Assembly (NCBI RefSeq): GCF_028748065.1
Contig: NZ_CP118166.1
Location: 77,501-141,500 of the forward strand
Direction: 5' to 3'
From: Hyphococcus flavus
GTDB lineage: Bacteria > Pseudomonadota > Alphaproteobacteria > Caulobacterales > Parvularculaceae
Length of the DNA stretch: 64,000 nucleotides
Shown: piece after piece, positions 15,463 through 24,915 of the stretch
Layout of the letters: each line of letters opens with the position of its first letter
Position numbering within the stretch: position 1 is the stretch's first letter
Made by a program: the position numbers and the translations under genes
Notes under the pieces: model-generated
The model's database searches: none
What the model was told of the DNA's origin: nothing
The model's input: the letters and a program-made list of their open reading frames with translations, nothing else

Positions 15463-16953
15463 TTACCCTTCGTGATTAGCGCGAACATACTCATCAAGAA
15501 GGCGCACGCCAAAACCAGATCCACCTTTCGGGCATGTCGGTTTATCTTTCTGGTTCCAGGCCATCCCGGCAATATCAAGATGGGCCCAGGACACGCCGTC
15601 CTTGATAAACCGGCCAAGGAATGCCGCGGCGGATGAAGATCCGGCGCCCTTGCCGCCAATATTTTGCATGTCTGCAATCTCCGACTTGATCATCTCATCG
15701 TGTGCTTGTGTAAGAGGCATGCGCCAGAGCTTGTCCCCGCTCGTCTCCCCCGCTGCGTCGAGCTGTTTTGCGAGCTTGTCATCCTTTGTGAACATGCCCG
15801 CGAATTCGTGGGCTAGAGCAATGATGATCGCACCAGTCAGCGTCGCTAAATCAATGACAGCCTTTGGCTTGTAAGTCTCCTGTGTCCACCAAAGAGCGTC
15901 CGCGAGGACAAGACGGCCCTCGGCATCCGTATTCAAAACTTCGATCGTCTGTCCCGACATAGACTTCACGACATCGCCGGGACGCTGCGCCTTACCGTCA
16001 GGCATGTTCTCGACAAGCCCGACAACGCCAATAACGTTCGCCTTGGCTTTCCGCCCAGCAATCGCCGCCATTGCCCCTGTAACCGCGCCGGCGCCGCCCA
16101 TGTCCCACTTCATGTCTTCCATATTCGGCGCGGGCTTTAAAGAGATGCCGCCAGTGTCAAAAGTAACCCCCTTGCCGACAAAGGCGACAGGCGCCTCGCC
16201 TTTTTTGCCGCCAAGCCACTCCATGGCGACGAGCTTGCTCTCACGCGCAGAGCCTTCGCCGACACCGAGAAGCGATCCCATACCGAGTTTTTTCATCTCG
16301 GCCTCACCAAGCACTTTCACTTTTACGCCCAGCTTCGACAGCGCCTGGCATTGTTTAGCGAAAGAGTCCGGGTAAAGAATGTTGGCTGGCTCTGAAACAA
16401 GGTTTCGCGTCAAGAAAACACCATCATTCACTGCATCATAGGCCGCAAAAGTTTCTTTCGCTTTTGCAGCCGCCGTCTGAACAGTAACTTTCGCCAGCAT
16501 CGGCTTATCGTCTTTTTCTTCTTTCGTGCGATATTTATCAAAGCGGTACGACTTCATCTTCGCGCCGATGGCGACACGCGCGGCGAATTCATCATTTGCG
16601 AGTTTTTTGACTGTAAGCCCCGTCAGGGCGATTACAGCATTTTTATCCCGTCCCGAAAGCAGACGCGCGGCGGCATTTCCGCCCAAGGCTTCCGCGTCAA
16701 GCGGTGAGAAGCCTTTTGAAGCCCCCGCCCCGATTAAAATGATCCGGCTGTTTCCAATGCCGGCGGGCGCCACGACTTCCAGAATTTTTCCCTTTTTCGC
16801 CTTAAATGCTAATGACTTTTCTGCGCGCGCAAGCGCGCCGTCAGTTGCCTTGTCTAGATCATCATAGGCTTTAGGCTTGCCGCCATCCTCAAAAACAGGA
16901 ATGACAATTGCGCCTGTTTTCGGCAAAGCGGCGGTGGAAAAAGCGATTTGCAT
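15463..16953 (-). CDS. pepA: Leucyl aminopeptidase (M17)
   Basis: The 496-aa protein has the M17 signature NTDAEGRLVLADAL, the metal-binding GVTFDTGGISLKP and MKWDMGGAGAV, and an N-terminal regulatory domain. It is a cytosolic two-metal aminopeptidase that removes N-terminal residues, with Leu preferred. Length is normal for the family. It is transcribed divergently from lptF, the usual alphaproteobacterial arrangement, with 167 bp between the starts. A flavoprotein gene follows 12 bp downstream instead of the usual holC. Confidence 0.95.
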   Translation of the reverse strand: MQIAFSTAALPKTGAIVIPVFEDGGKPKAYDDLDKATDGALARAEKSLAFKAKKGKILEVVAPAGIGNSRIILIGAGASKGFSPLDAEALGGNAAARLLSGRDKNAVIALTGLTVKKLANDEFAARVAIGAKMKSYRFDKYRTKEEKDDKPMLAKVTVQTAAAKAKETFAAYDAVNDGVFLTRNLVSEPANILYPDSFAKQCQALSKLGVKVKVLGEAEMKKLGMGSLLGVGEGSARESKLVAMEWLGGKKGEAPVAFVGKGVTFDTGGISLKPAPNMEDMKWDMGGAGAVTGAMAAIAGRKAKANVIGVVGLVENMPDGKAQRPGDVVKSMSGQTIEVLNTDAEGRLVLADALWWTQETYKPKAVIDLATLTGAIIIALAHEFAGMFTKDDKLAKQLDAAGETSGDKLWRMPLTQAHDEMIKSEIADMQNIGGKGAGSSSAAAFLGRFIKDGVSWAHLDIAGMAWNQKDKPTCPKGGSGFGVRLLDEYVRANHEG

Positions 16954-17120
16954 GAAAGTCCTCTTTTTCAGTTGTCAGCGTCAATGTTTTGTTCAAATAC
17001 GCCGTTGTCTTCAAGGCCAGCCCAAAGGATTTAGGCTTGTGAGTGTTTGTGCTAGGCCGAGCCAAGATTCAAGAGCGCCAGATTAGCGGCAGCGCAGCAT
17101 AAAGAAAGAGCATCCATCCG

Positions 17121-18233
17121 GTGAACAGCCTTGACAGATACCTTCTGCGTCAATGCATCACTCCGTTATTTATGATCCTCCTGGTCACAACGGCGGTCGT
17201 ATGGATGACCCAAAGCCTGCAACGTATTGAGATAATCGTCGAATACGGACAAGGCTTGTGGACGTTTCTATTCTTGAGCCTGCTCATCATTCCCAGCCTT
17301 TTGGCGATCATCATTCCCTTCGCTCTTTTCGGCGCGGTTGTTTATGCGCTTCACAGACTGCACTCAGATAGCGAGATCGCGGTGATGTTCGCTGCTGGCG
17401 TCAGCCGTTGGCGACTTTCGGCGCCCTTGCTCGCGATCTCGGTGGTTGCGGCGCTTGCAACCTTCTACGTCAATGTCGACTTGATGCCGCGCTGCTATCG
17501 CGTATTGAAGTTGAGTGTGGCTGAAATACGCGCCGACTTCGCCAACTCGCTTATCCGCAGTGGTGAATTCGTCAACGTTTCTGATGGACTGACTGTTTAT
17601 GTCGACGATACGCGCGGCGAAAACCAATATGTCGGACTGCTGATCAACGATTATCGAAACGCTGACAAACGCGAAATCTATATGGCGGAGCGTGCAATCC
17701 TGCAGGATACGGATGCGGGTACAATGCTGTTATTAAAAGACGGCAATTTACAAACAGAGGCCAGCTATACCGGTAAAATTGACATCATACGTTTCGACGA
17801 TTGGGCATTGAATCTATCTGCGTTCGGCAATGGTCCGGGAGAATTGCAGCTTGAACTGACGGAGCGTTATCTCGGCGAGTTATTAAATCCGGACATGTCA
17901 AAACACTACGATCGCACATATGCCGGCAAACTCATTGCGGAAGGTCACGGCCGGATCGCTTCGCCCCTATACGCCCTAGCCTATGTTCTGGTTGCGTTAT
18001 ATACGTTAATCGGCGGCGCTTATACGCGGCGCGGTTACTTTTTAAGGGTGGCGGTCGCTGGCGCTGCGGTCTTTGGTCTTCGCATTGCGGGCTTCGTCGC
18101 TCAAGGGGCTGCAGGAGAATCAGGGATGATCGCACTGATTTACGCACCGCCCCTGATTGCTATCGTGACCTTGACAATCCTGCTGTACGCTCCGGGAACG
18201 ATCCGTTTCATGCGCCCGAAGGAAGCTGCCTGA
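17121..18233 (+). CDS. lptF: LPS export ABC transporter permease LptF
   Basis: The 370-aa inner-membrane protein has the LptF/LptG (YjgP/YjgQ) layout: three N-terminal helices, a periplasmic jellyroll domain (about 130-260) and three C-terminal helices. It opens NSLDRYLLRQCITPLFMI, with SDSEIAVMFAAGVSRWRL after the second helix, a conserved family motif. With LptG and LptB it extracts LPS from the inner membrane. The start is GTG 17121 with a weak AAAGAG upstream. The stop overlaps the lptG ATG by one base (TGATG). Confidence 0.94.
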   Translation: MNSLDRYLLRQCITPLFMILLVTTAVVWMTQSLQRIEIIVEYGQGLWTFLFLSLLIIPSLLAIIIPFALFGAVVYALHRLHSDSEIAVMFAAGVSRWRLSAPLLAISVVAALATFYVNVDLMPRCYRVLKLSVAEIRADFANSLIRSGEFVNVSDGLTVYVDDTRGENQYVGLLINDYRNADKREIYMAERAILQDTDAGTMLLLKDGNLQTEASYTGKIDIIRFDDWALNLSAFGNGPGELQLELTERYLGELLNPDMSKHYDRTYAGKLIAEGHGRIASPLYALAYVLVALYTLIGGAYTRRGYFLRVAVAGAAVFGLRIAGFVAQGAAGESGMIALIYAPPLIAIVTLTILLYAPGTIRFMRPKEAA

Positions 18234-19327
18234 TGCCGCCGGCAACTTTGTTCAATTATATCGCTTTGCGCGCCATTATCGCTATTGGCGGCTTGTTCGC
18301 CATTCTTGCAAGCCTTGTCATGCTTGTTGATTTCATCGAGAATTTACGTTTCGCTGGGAAAGCCGCTGGCGGCGATTTTGGCCTTGCGCTTAGCCTAACC
18401 ATTTTAAAAGCGCCGTCTCTCACTCAAACGCTCATTCCTTTTGTATTCCTGTTTGGTTCGATCTGGATGTTCCATCAGCTGAACAAACGATCAGAGATCT
18501 CTGTCATGCGCTCGGCCGGCCTTTCCGTTTGGCGTCTGATCGGGCCAGCCGCCCTGATCGCGTCAATCTCAGGACTTGTCATTATAACCATTATCGACCC
18601 GCTTTCGGCCGGGTTGCGCGGACAGGCCGAGCTCTTGAAAAACCGGAATGAAGGCGCAGACAGAAATCTTGTTCAAGTTTTCGGAGACGGTATCTGGTTG
18701 CGCCAACAGGACAATACGAAGAAGCTAATAATCAACGCCAAGAATTTTGACGAAGAACGCGCCGCGCTGGAAGATGTGACGATCTGGCGGTTTACTCTAG
18801 AAAATAAGTTTGAAGAGCGCATCGATGCTGAGGAGGCCTACCTCTCTGGTCGAACGCTCGAATTACATGATGCCCGATTGCGAGGGCCTGGTTCGGATCG
18901 GGAACGTTACACGCCAATTTTTGCTGTTGAAACGTCCCTGAGCGCCGGCAACTTGAGGGAACGGGTCGCGCCGCCCGAAACGATGTCTTTGTGGCGTTTG
19001 CCGGAGTTTATTCTACTTGCCGAAGCAGCAGGCCTACCGACAACCCGGTATAATATCCGGTTTCACGACCTGTGCTCGACACCCCTTAAACTCCTCGCCA
19101 TGGTCCTTATCGCTGCTGCATTTTCGATGCGGCCAGGCCGAGCCGGCGCCGGCTTGGAACTAGCGATCTTATCAATACTCGCAGGTTTCGCCCTTTACAT
19201 TTTGTCGGAAATTTCCACAGCCTTGGGTGAATCTGGCCTCGCGCCTGTCGCCCTCGCAGCCTGGACGCCGGCAATCGTCGCAAGCCTCGCCGCCCTGACG
19301 ACTTTGCTCCATCTAGAAGACGGGTAG
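18233..19327 (+). CDS. lptG: LPS export ABC transporter permease LptG
   Basis: The 364-aa protein shares the LptF fold: helices around residues 12-32, 60-80 and 100-120, a periplasmic jellyroll domain, and three C-terminal helices. NKRSEISVMRSAGLSVWRLI is the family motif. It is translated through a TGATG overlap with lptF, which keeps the two permease subunits in step. lptD follows after 94 bp, so export and outer-membrane insertion genes are probably co-expressed. Confidence 0.94.
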   Translation: MPPATLFNYIALRAIIAIGGLFAILASLVMLVDFIENLRFAGKAAGGDFGLALSLTILKAPSLTQTLIPFVFLFGSIWMFHQLNKRSEISVMRSAGLSVWRLIGPAALIASISGLVIITIIDPLSAGLRGQAELLKNRNEGADRNLVQVFGDGIWLRQQDNTKKLIINAKNFDEERAALEDVTIWRFTLENKFEERIDAEEAYLSGRTLELHDARLRGPGSDRERYTPIFAVETSLSAGNLRERVAPPETMSLWRLPEFILLAEAAGLPTTRYNIRFHDLCSTPLKLLAMVLIAAAFSMRPGRAGAGLELAILSILAGFALYILSEISTALGESGLAPVALAAWTPAIVASLAALTTLLHLEDG

Positions 19328-19421
19328 ATTCAAGGCTGTAACCGGCTGGACCTCGTCCAACCGCTCATATAACTCTAAGCTGTCAGCAACCAGTGATTCG
19401 CGCCGCGAAGGGCTATCTTAC

Positions 19422-21683
19422 GTGTCCAGAAGTAACCGCCTTATTGCGCGCCTTTTAATGACGACATTTCTGGCAGGCGGCTGCTTTGCCGGGATGACCG
19501 CTGAGCCCGTGGCGGCGGCCAGTTCGGCGGAAGAAAGCGACGACCCTGACCGGGTATTGTTCGAGGCTGACGTAGTTTCAAGGGATCAGGAAGACGGACC
19601 GATTGTCGCCGAGGGTGATGTCCGCGCCTATTTCGGAGAGCGGTATCTCCGGGCTGACAAGCTCATTTACAATCCATCAACTGACATCGTCGTCGCTGAA
19701 GGAAACGTTTCCATCACTGACGCTAATCTGGAGACGGCTTTCGCCGGGCGGGTCGAACTATCTGGTGACCTGAGAGACGGCATCGCAGAAAATTTCAGCG
19801 CCCTTCTGGATAATAACGCCCGCCTCGCCGCGGATACAGCCATACGGGAACAAGGCGCCCGTACACGGCTTAGCCGCGCCGTCTATACGTCATGCAATGT
19901 CTGTAACGATGAAGGCGAAGGTAAAACGCCAACCTGGCGAATAAAGTCTCTGCGCGTTACCCGTGATGAAGAACGCAAGGTGGTCAGGTTTCATCATGCG
20001 TTTTTAGAAATCAAAGGCGTGCCTATTTTATACGCGCCTTACCTGCAAACGCCTGACCCTTCTGTCGAACGGCAATCGGGATTTCTTCCGCCCAATATTG
20101 GGGCGTCAAGCCGTCTGGGGTTCAATGTCGAGCTTCCCTACTATCTCGCGATCTCAAACCATCAGGATGCAACACTATACCCTAAAATATCCGCCAGCGA
20201 CGGCGTACTATGGCAGGGTGAATGGCGCCGGCGGAGCGAACGCGGTTATCACGTCTTACAAGGCGGCGTAATCGATTTTGACAACACTAACGAACCGGGA
20301 GTTCCCGGCGTACGATGGCATCTTTTCGGACGCGGTCATCGCCGGTTCGGCGATAACTGGCGTGTCAGCTATGATGTCGAACGCATCTCCGACGATACGT
20401 ATTTGCGTCAGTACGATGTGGAAAGACGCGGCGACCTTCGTCAGGAACTGGATCGCGGACAAACTAACCAGTTGCGCAGCAATGGCCGGCTGGAATGGCG
20501 CAGTGGCGGGTCCCAACTCGTCGCTGATACATACGCATTCCAGGGACTGCGCGCGGCAGATGACTCCAGCACAACTCCTTATGTTCTCCCGCTAATCGAC
20601 TTCCGCCACAACTTCAGAGGAAAAATCGCCGGTGGACGGGCTTCTATCGGGGCTAACTTTGCTTCGCTCTACCGAACCGGCGGCATTGATACGCAACGCT
20701 TTACGGCGAGCGCCAACTGGGATCGCGATATCATCACCAAAGGAGGACACCGTTTCCAGGCCTTTGCCGAAGCGCGCATGGACGCGTACCACTTGCGCGA
20801 CCTTGATCAGGGGACGGAGATTTGCCTTGACGCAGCAAGTGACTGCGCTGCTTCCTTTCCCGGCTTTCGAACTTCGGGAAATACGACCGAGTTTGAAACG
20901 AGACTTGCACCGACTATAGGAGTGGAATGGTCCTACCCGCTGATGCGGGAGTTCCACGGTGCGCGCCTGTTTATTGAACCTAAAGTACAGCTTGTCGCCA
21001 GCATCGCAGATCAGAACCCTGACAATATTATTAATGAAGACTCTCAAAGCATCGAGTTCGATTATGCCGGTCTTTTTGATTATAACAAAGCGACCGGCTT
21101 TGACTCCTTTGAAGATGGGCAGCGCGTCAACATAGGCGTATCCGCCTCTGCGCTATTGCCAAACAACATCACTATTGAAGGAGCCGTCGGGCAACAGTTT
21201 CGCGCGCAGACGACCGATGCTTTCGAAAACTCCTCCGGTCTTGGTGAGAAATCTTCTGACATCGTCGGTTCTGTAAATGTTCGCATAGGCAATACAGCGG
21301 GCGTAGAAAACCGTTTCCGAATAGACAATGAAGACGGCGACATTCAACGCGCAGAATCCATGGCGTATTTCAGAACACGCCGCTTTACCGCCAATCTCAG
21401 TTACGTTCGACTGAACGAAGAAAACATCTCAAACAACCTTGTCCGGCGAGAAGAGTTGACGGCGAGAGGCGCACTAAAGGTAGCCAAATACTGGACAGTT
21501 GGCGGAGCTTGGCGGCTGGATCTTGAAAGCGACCGCACAATTCGGCAGGACTTCACCGTCGGCTACGAGGATGAGTGTTCGACTTTCGGCATCACTTATC
21601 GGCGTGATAGAACGCGAGACGCCAATCTCGAGCCGGATAACGCTGTTTTGCTGAGTTTTACGCTAAAATCCCTCGTTGATTGA
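19422..21683 (+). CDS. lptD: LPS assembly outer-membrane protein LptD
   Basis: The 753-aa precursor has a signal peptide and an N-terminal OstA/LptA-like domain (FEADVVSRD, VAEGDVRAYFGERYLRADKLIYN). A large beta-barrel domain follows, starting with the conserved PYLQTPDPSVERQSGF region. It inserts LPS into the outer leaflet together with LptE. A CNVC pair and later cysteines (CLDAASDC, ECSTF) could give the disulfides needed for maturation. The start is GTG 19422 with GAAGGG nine bases upstream. surA, its chaperone, follows. Confidence 0.93.
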   Translation: MSRSNRLIARLLMTTFLAGGCFAGMTAEPVAAASSAEESDDPDRVLFEADVVSRDQEDGPIVAEGDVRAYFGERYLRADKLIYNPSTDIVVAEGNVSITDANLETAFAGRVELSGDLRDGIAENFSALLDNNARLAADTAIREQGARTRLSRAVYTSCNVCNDEGEGKTPTWRIKSLRVTRDEERKVVRFHHAFLEIKGVPILYAPYLQTPDPSVERQSGFLPPNIGASSRLGFNVELPYYLAISNHQDATLYPKISASDGVLWQGEWRRRSERGYHVLQGGVIDFDNTNEPGVPGVRWHLFGRGHRRFGDNWRVSYDVERISDDTYLRQYDVERRGDLRQELDRGQTNQLRSNGRLEWRSGGSQLVADTYAFQGLRAADDSSTTPYVLPLIDFRHNFRGKIAGGRASIGANFASLYRTGGIDTQRFTASANWDRDIITKGGHRFQAFAEARMDAYHLRDLDQGTEICLDAASDCAASFPGFRTSGNTTEFETRLAPTIGVEWSYPLMREFHGARLFIEPKVQLVASIADQNPDNIINEDSQSIEFDYAGLFDYNKATGFDSFEDGQRVNIGVSASALLPNNITIEGAVGQQFRAQTTDAFENSSGLGEKSSDIVGSVNVRIGNTAGVENRFRIDNEDGDIQRAESMAYFRTRRFTANLSYVRLNEENISNNLVRREELTARGALKVAKYWTVGGAWRLDLESDRTIRQDFTVGYEDECSTFGITYRRDRTRDANLEPDNAVLLSFTLKSLVD

Positions 21684-21762
21684 GCGCTTGCACCAGCGCC
21701 AATTCCGACTATTTTCCACACTCGACCATGGCTGGGCCGAGACAATGGACCAAAGGACAAAA

Positions 21763-23076
21763 ATGCGATTTTTTTCAATATGTTCAGTAGGTTGCATCCT
21801 TTTCCTCGCCAACCTGACCGCATATGCGCAACAGCAGACAACCCGAGAGGGGCTGACCAGCGATGAAGTCGTAGCCCGATCTGGGGTTCCGGCGAGCGCC
21901 GTCGCAGCAGTCGTTAATGACGCGGTCGTGACAACTTATGACGTTCGCCAGCGCATGCGGCTCATGCTAATCTCTGCCCGCGGCCAGATACCGCCCGAGG
22001 CTTTCCCACAACTTCAGGCCCAAGCCTTACAAGACCTCGTCGAAGAGCAATTGAAGATTCAGGAAACTGATCAGTTTGAAGTTACCGTTCCTGAGAGAGA
22101 AGTTGATCAGGAACTGACCGTGATGGCGGCCCAATCGAATATCAGTTTGTCTCAGCTTCTGGAGTCGTTGAAACAAACAGGCATTTCAGAACAATCGTTA
22201 AGACAGCAGGTTCGCACTGACATTGCATGGCCGCAACTTGTTCAGGGTCGGTATCAGGACCGTGTCCGGGTTAGCGAAGACGAAGTTGAAACAACTTTAG
22301 AACGGATGAGAGAGGACGCGAACAAAGAACAGTTTCTCCTGTCAGAAGTTTGCATCCCCGTTGATAATCCGTCTCAGGCGCAACAATATTATCAAGGCGG
22401 CTTGCAGCTGATCGAACAAATGCGCCGCGGCGTGCCGTTCGCAATCGTCGCGCAACAATTCTCCGCTTGTACGACGGCTGCAGTTGGCGGCGATATGGGC
22501 TGGGTCCGGGCCGGTGAATTGCCTCCGGAACTTGATACAGCGGTCAGAGAACTTCCTGTCGGTTCTGTTACCAACCCAATTCCATCCGAGGGCGCTTTTA
22601 TGATTTTAGCCATCCGGGATAAGCGGGAAGCTGTCGTTCCGGGCGAACCGAGCTTTACCCTCGCCTATGCCGGCGCTGATGCTTCCATGGGCGGCAATGC
22701 TGCGCGAGCAGCGCTTGAAAAAATTAAAACGGCCGAGATCTGTTCCGGGAGCAACCTGCGCATCGATCTCGGCGAAGGGGTTGGGTATAGTTACCTTGAG
22801 AACGTGACCTTAGGTCAAATCAACGAAAAGTTTCGACCTTTTATTGAAGACTTATCTCGCGGGGACCAAAGCGCAGTGATTGAAGACGGTGGATATTATC
22901 ATTCCGCCTATGTTTGCGATAAAGACGAAGGGTTAGGTCTTCCGTCACGAGACGCTTTGGAGAACCGGATTTATTCGCGGCAATTGTCCCGGATCGGCCG
23001 GCAATATCTTCGTGACCTTGAGCGTGAATCCATGGTCGATATTCGCGAAGAAAATCTACAGCCACCTAACGGCTAA
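21763..23076 (+). CDS. surA: Periplasmic chaperone/peptidyl-prolyl isomerase SurA
   Basis: The 437-aa protein has a signal peptide (MRFFSICSVGCILFLANLTAYAQ), a SurA N-terminal chaperone domain (AVVNDAVVTTYDVRQRMRLML) and one parvulin domain containing GGDMGWVRAGELPPELDTAV. E. coli SurA has two parvulin domains, and many alphaproteobacterial versions have one. ATG 21763 was chosen because AAAGGA lies five bases upstream and the signal peptide begins there; upstream starts would overlap lptD. It escorts outer-membrane proteins, including LptD encoded just before it. Confidence 0.92.
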   Translation: MRFFSICSVGCILFLANLTAYAQQQTTREGLTSDEVVARSGVPASAVAAVVNDAVVTTYDVRQRMRLMLISARGQIPPEAFPQLQAQALQDLVEEQLKIQETDQFEVTVPEREVDQELTVMAAQSNISLSQLLESLKQTGISEQSLRQQVRTDIAWPQLVQGRYQDRVRVSEDEVETTLERMREDANKEQFLLSEVCIPVDNPSQAQQYYQGGLQLIEQMRRGVPFAIVAQQFSACTTAAVGGDMGWVRAGELPPELDTAVRELPVGSVTNPIPSEGAFMILAIRDKREAVVPGEPSFTLAYAGADASMGGNAARAALEKIKTAEICSGSNLRIDLGEGVGYSYLENVTLGQINEKFRPFIEDLSRGDQSAVIEDGGYYHSAYVCDKDEGLGLPSRDALENRIYSRQLSRIGRQYLRDLERESMVDIREENLQPPNG

Positions 23077-23080
23077 AATT

Positions 23081-24085
23081 ATGGCGCACGCGCCACTTGC
23101 ATTAACCATGGGCGAACCTGGCGGTGTGGGCCCGGAAATAATCTGCACAGCTTGGGAAAGGCTTCGTGACACCAAGTTTGTATTTTTTGTCCTGGCTGAT
23201 CCGGCTGCATTGGAAGGCAACTCCTGCTCTCTAAAAATCATAGAGGCGCCTCGACAGGCTAAGAATGTATTTTCAGAATCTGTTCCTGTCTTGCCCCTGA
23301 ACAACAAAGTTCTCCCATCACGTGGCAAGGCCGATAAGAAAAATGCTGCTTCTGTAATCGAAAGCATCGAACGTGCTGTCGAGCTCGCTATTGCTGGCGA
23401 GGCCAGCGGGATCGTCACTAGCCCCATCCAGAAATCATCACTCATTCAAAGCGGATTTAATTTTCCTGGCCATACGGAATTTCTTGCTGAACTAACCAGA
23501 AATACTGCCATGCCTGAGGAGTGTACACGCGGTCCTGTTATGTTGCTCGCAGGCCCAAAGCTCAAAACTGTTCCGGTGACAATTCATCAATCGGTCGTCA
23601 GTGCTGCGAAGTCACTCACAACGGAAAGGATCGTAGGGGTTTGCACCGTGGCTGCAGAGTCTTTGGCGCAGGACTTTGGAATAAAAAACCCTCGTCTGGC
23701 GGTTTCAGGGCTGAATCCTCACGCTGGCGAAGATGGTGCTATTGGAAAGGAAGACAACGAGATAATCGCGCCCGCAGTCAATGCATTAAAGGCTAAAGGA
23801 ATTAACACATTCGGGCCATTGCCTGCCGACACGATGTTTCACGAAGATGCGCGCGCTCGATATGACGCTGCAATCTGTATGTTGCATGATCAGGCTCTTA
23901 TTCCGGCAAAAACGCTTTCTTTTCATGACGCCGTGAACGTAACGCTTGGCTTGCCGGTCATCCGCACTTCACCGGACCATGGGACAGCGCTTGACATCGC
24001 TGGGCAAGGCATCGCGCGAGCAGACAGTTTGATTGCAGCGATCAAGCTAGCTTCCGAGTTGGCCGAGCGACGCGGCTCAATATGA
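23081..24085 (+). CDS. pdxA: 4-hydroxythreonine-4-phosphate dehydrogenase
   Basis: The 334-aa protein has the PdxA pattern: LTMGEPGGVGPEI at the start, TSPIQKSSL, GHTEFLAELT, then the metal-binding histidines in IHQSV and MLHDQALIP, and IRTSPDHGTALDIAG. It oxidises 4-phosphohydroxy-L-threonine in vitamin B6 synthesis. The ATG at 23081 lies four bases after the surA stop; an upstream in-frame codon would give a non-homologous extension. The stop overlaps the rsmA ATG (ATGA). surA-pdxA-rsmA is a widely conserved order. Confidence 0.95.
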   Translation: MAHAPLALTMGEPGGVGPEIICTAWERLRDTKFVFFVLADPAALEGNSCSLKIIEAPRQAKNVFSESVPVLPLNNKVLPSRGKADKKNAASVIESIERAVELAIAGEASGIVTSPIQKSSLIQSGFNFPGHTEFLAELTRNTAMPEECTRGPVMLLAGPKLKTVPVTIHQSVVSAAKSLTTERIVGVCTVAAESLAQDFGIKNPRLAVSGLNPHAGEDGAIGKEDNEIIAPAVNALKAKGINTFGPLPADTMFHEDARARYDAAICMLHDQALIPAKTLSFHDAVNVTLGLPVIRTSPDHGTALDIAGQGIARADSLIAAIKLASELAERRGSI

Positions 24086-24915
24086 CATCTGAGTTGCCGC
24101 CGTTACGCGAAGTGATCGAGCAATACGGCCTCGCCGCGAAAAAGTCGCTTGGGCAGCACTTTCTTCTCGACCTTAACATGACGCGGAAAATCGTACGCGC
24201 CGCGCACGTCGAAGCAGAGGACACTATTCTGGAAATAGGTCCGGGCCCAGGCGGCCTGACGCGAGCTCTACTTGAAACCGGCGCCAACGTCTCTGCAATT
24301 GAACGGGACAGCCGATGCATCGATGCGCTATCGGAACTTACTCTTATTTATAACGACCGGCTTGTTATTCATGAAGCAGATGCGTTATCGGCAGATGAAT
24401 TAGAGCTACTAAAAGCTGTTACTCCGGTAAAAATCGTCGCCAACCTTCCCTATAATATCTCAACTGAGTTACTAATAAAATGGCTGAAAGCTGGCGGCTC
24501 GCTATGGCGAAAAATGGCGCTGATGTTTCAGAAGGAAGTCGCTGACAGAATCCTCGCTGCTCCAGGATCCAAAACCTACGGACGTTTATCTGTAATCGCG
24601 CAGGCGCTATCATGCCCGACACGCTCTTTTAACCTACCGGCGCGCGCGTTTACGCCGCCGCCAAAAGTTGACTCTACGGTTGTTGTTTTTGACCCGCCGG
24701 CAGAACCCTTTTTGGAGATAGCCGCCCTGGAAGCCGTTACGCAGGCCGCCTTTTCTCAGAGAAGGAAAATGGTGCGTTCGTCTTTAAAACCAGCCTTTGG
24801 CGTCCGGCTTGGCGGCGCACTTGACGGCGCCAGCATAAAAGAAACACAGCGCGCAGAAGAAATCACTGTGCCCCAGTTCAAGCTGCTCGCGCGGAGTTTG
24901 AACACTCAAAACTAA
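24082..24915 (+). CDS. rsmA: 16S rRNA dimethyladenosine transferase
   Basis: The 277-aa protein has KKSLGQHFLLDLNMTRKIV and the SAM-binding ILEIGPGPGGLTRALL. It also has the catalytic NLPYNIST motif and FTPPPKVDSTVV, all diagnostic of KsgA/RsmA. It dimethylates two adjacent adenines near the 3' end of 16S rRNA during small-subunit assembly. It is coupled to pdxA by a four-base overlap and converges with the acyl-CoA synthetase gene, also overlapping by four bases. Confidence 0.96.
   Translation: MTSELPPLREVIEQYGLAAKKSLGQHFLLDLNMTRKIVRAAHVEAEDTILEIGPGPGGLTRALLETGANVSAIERDSRCIDALSELTLIYNDRLVIHEADALSADELELLKAVTPVKIVANLPYNISTELLIKWLKAGGSLWRKMALMFQKEVADRILAAPGSKTYGRLSVIAQALSCPTRSFNLPARAFTPPPKVDSTVVVFDPPAEPFLEIAALEAVTQAAFSQRRKMVRSSLKPAFGVRLGGALDGASIKETQRAEEITVPQFKLLARSLNTQN

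Noticed and set aside
20592-21047. 151-codon minus-strand frame inside lptD
   Set aside because: It is antisense to the conserved LptD barrel and has no recognisable domain.
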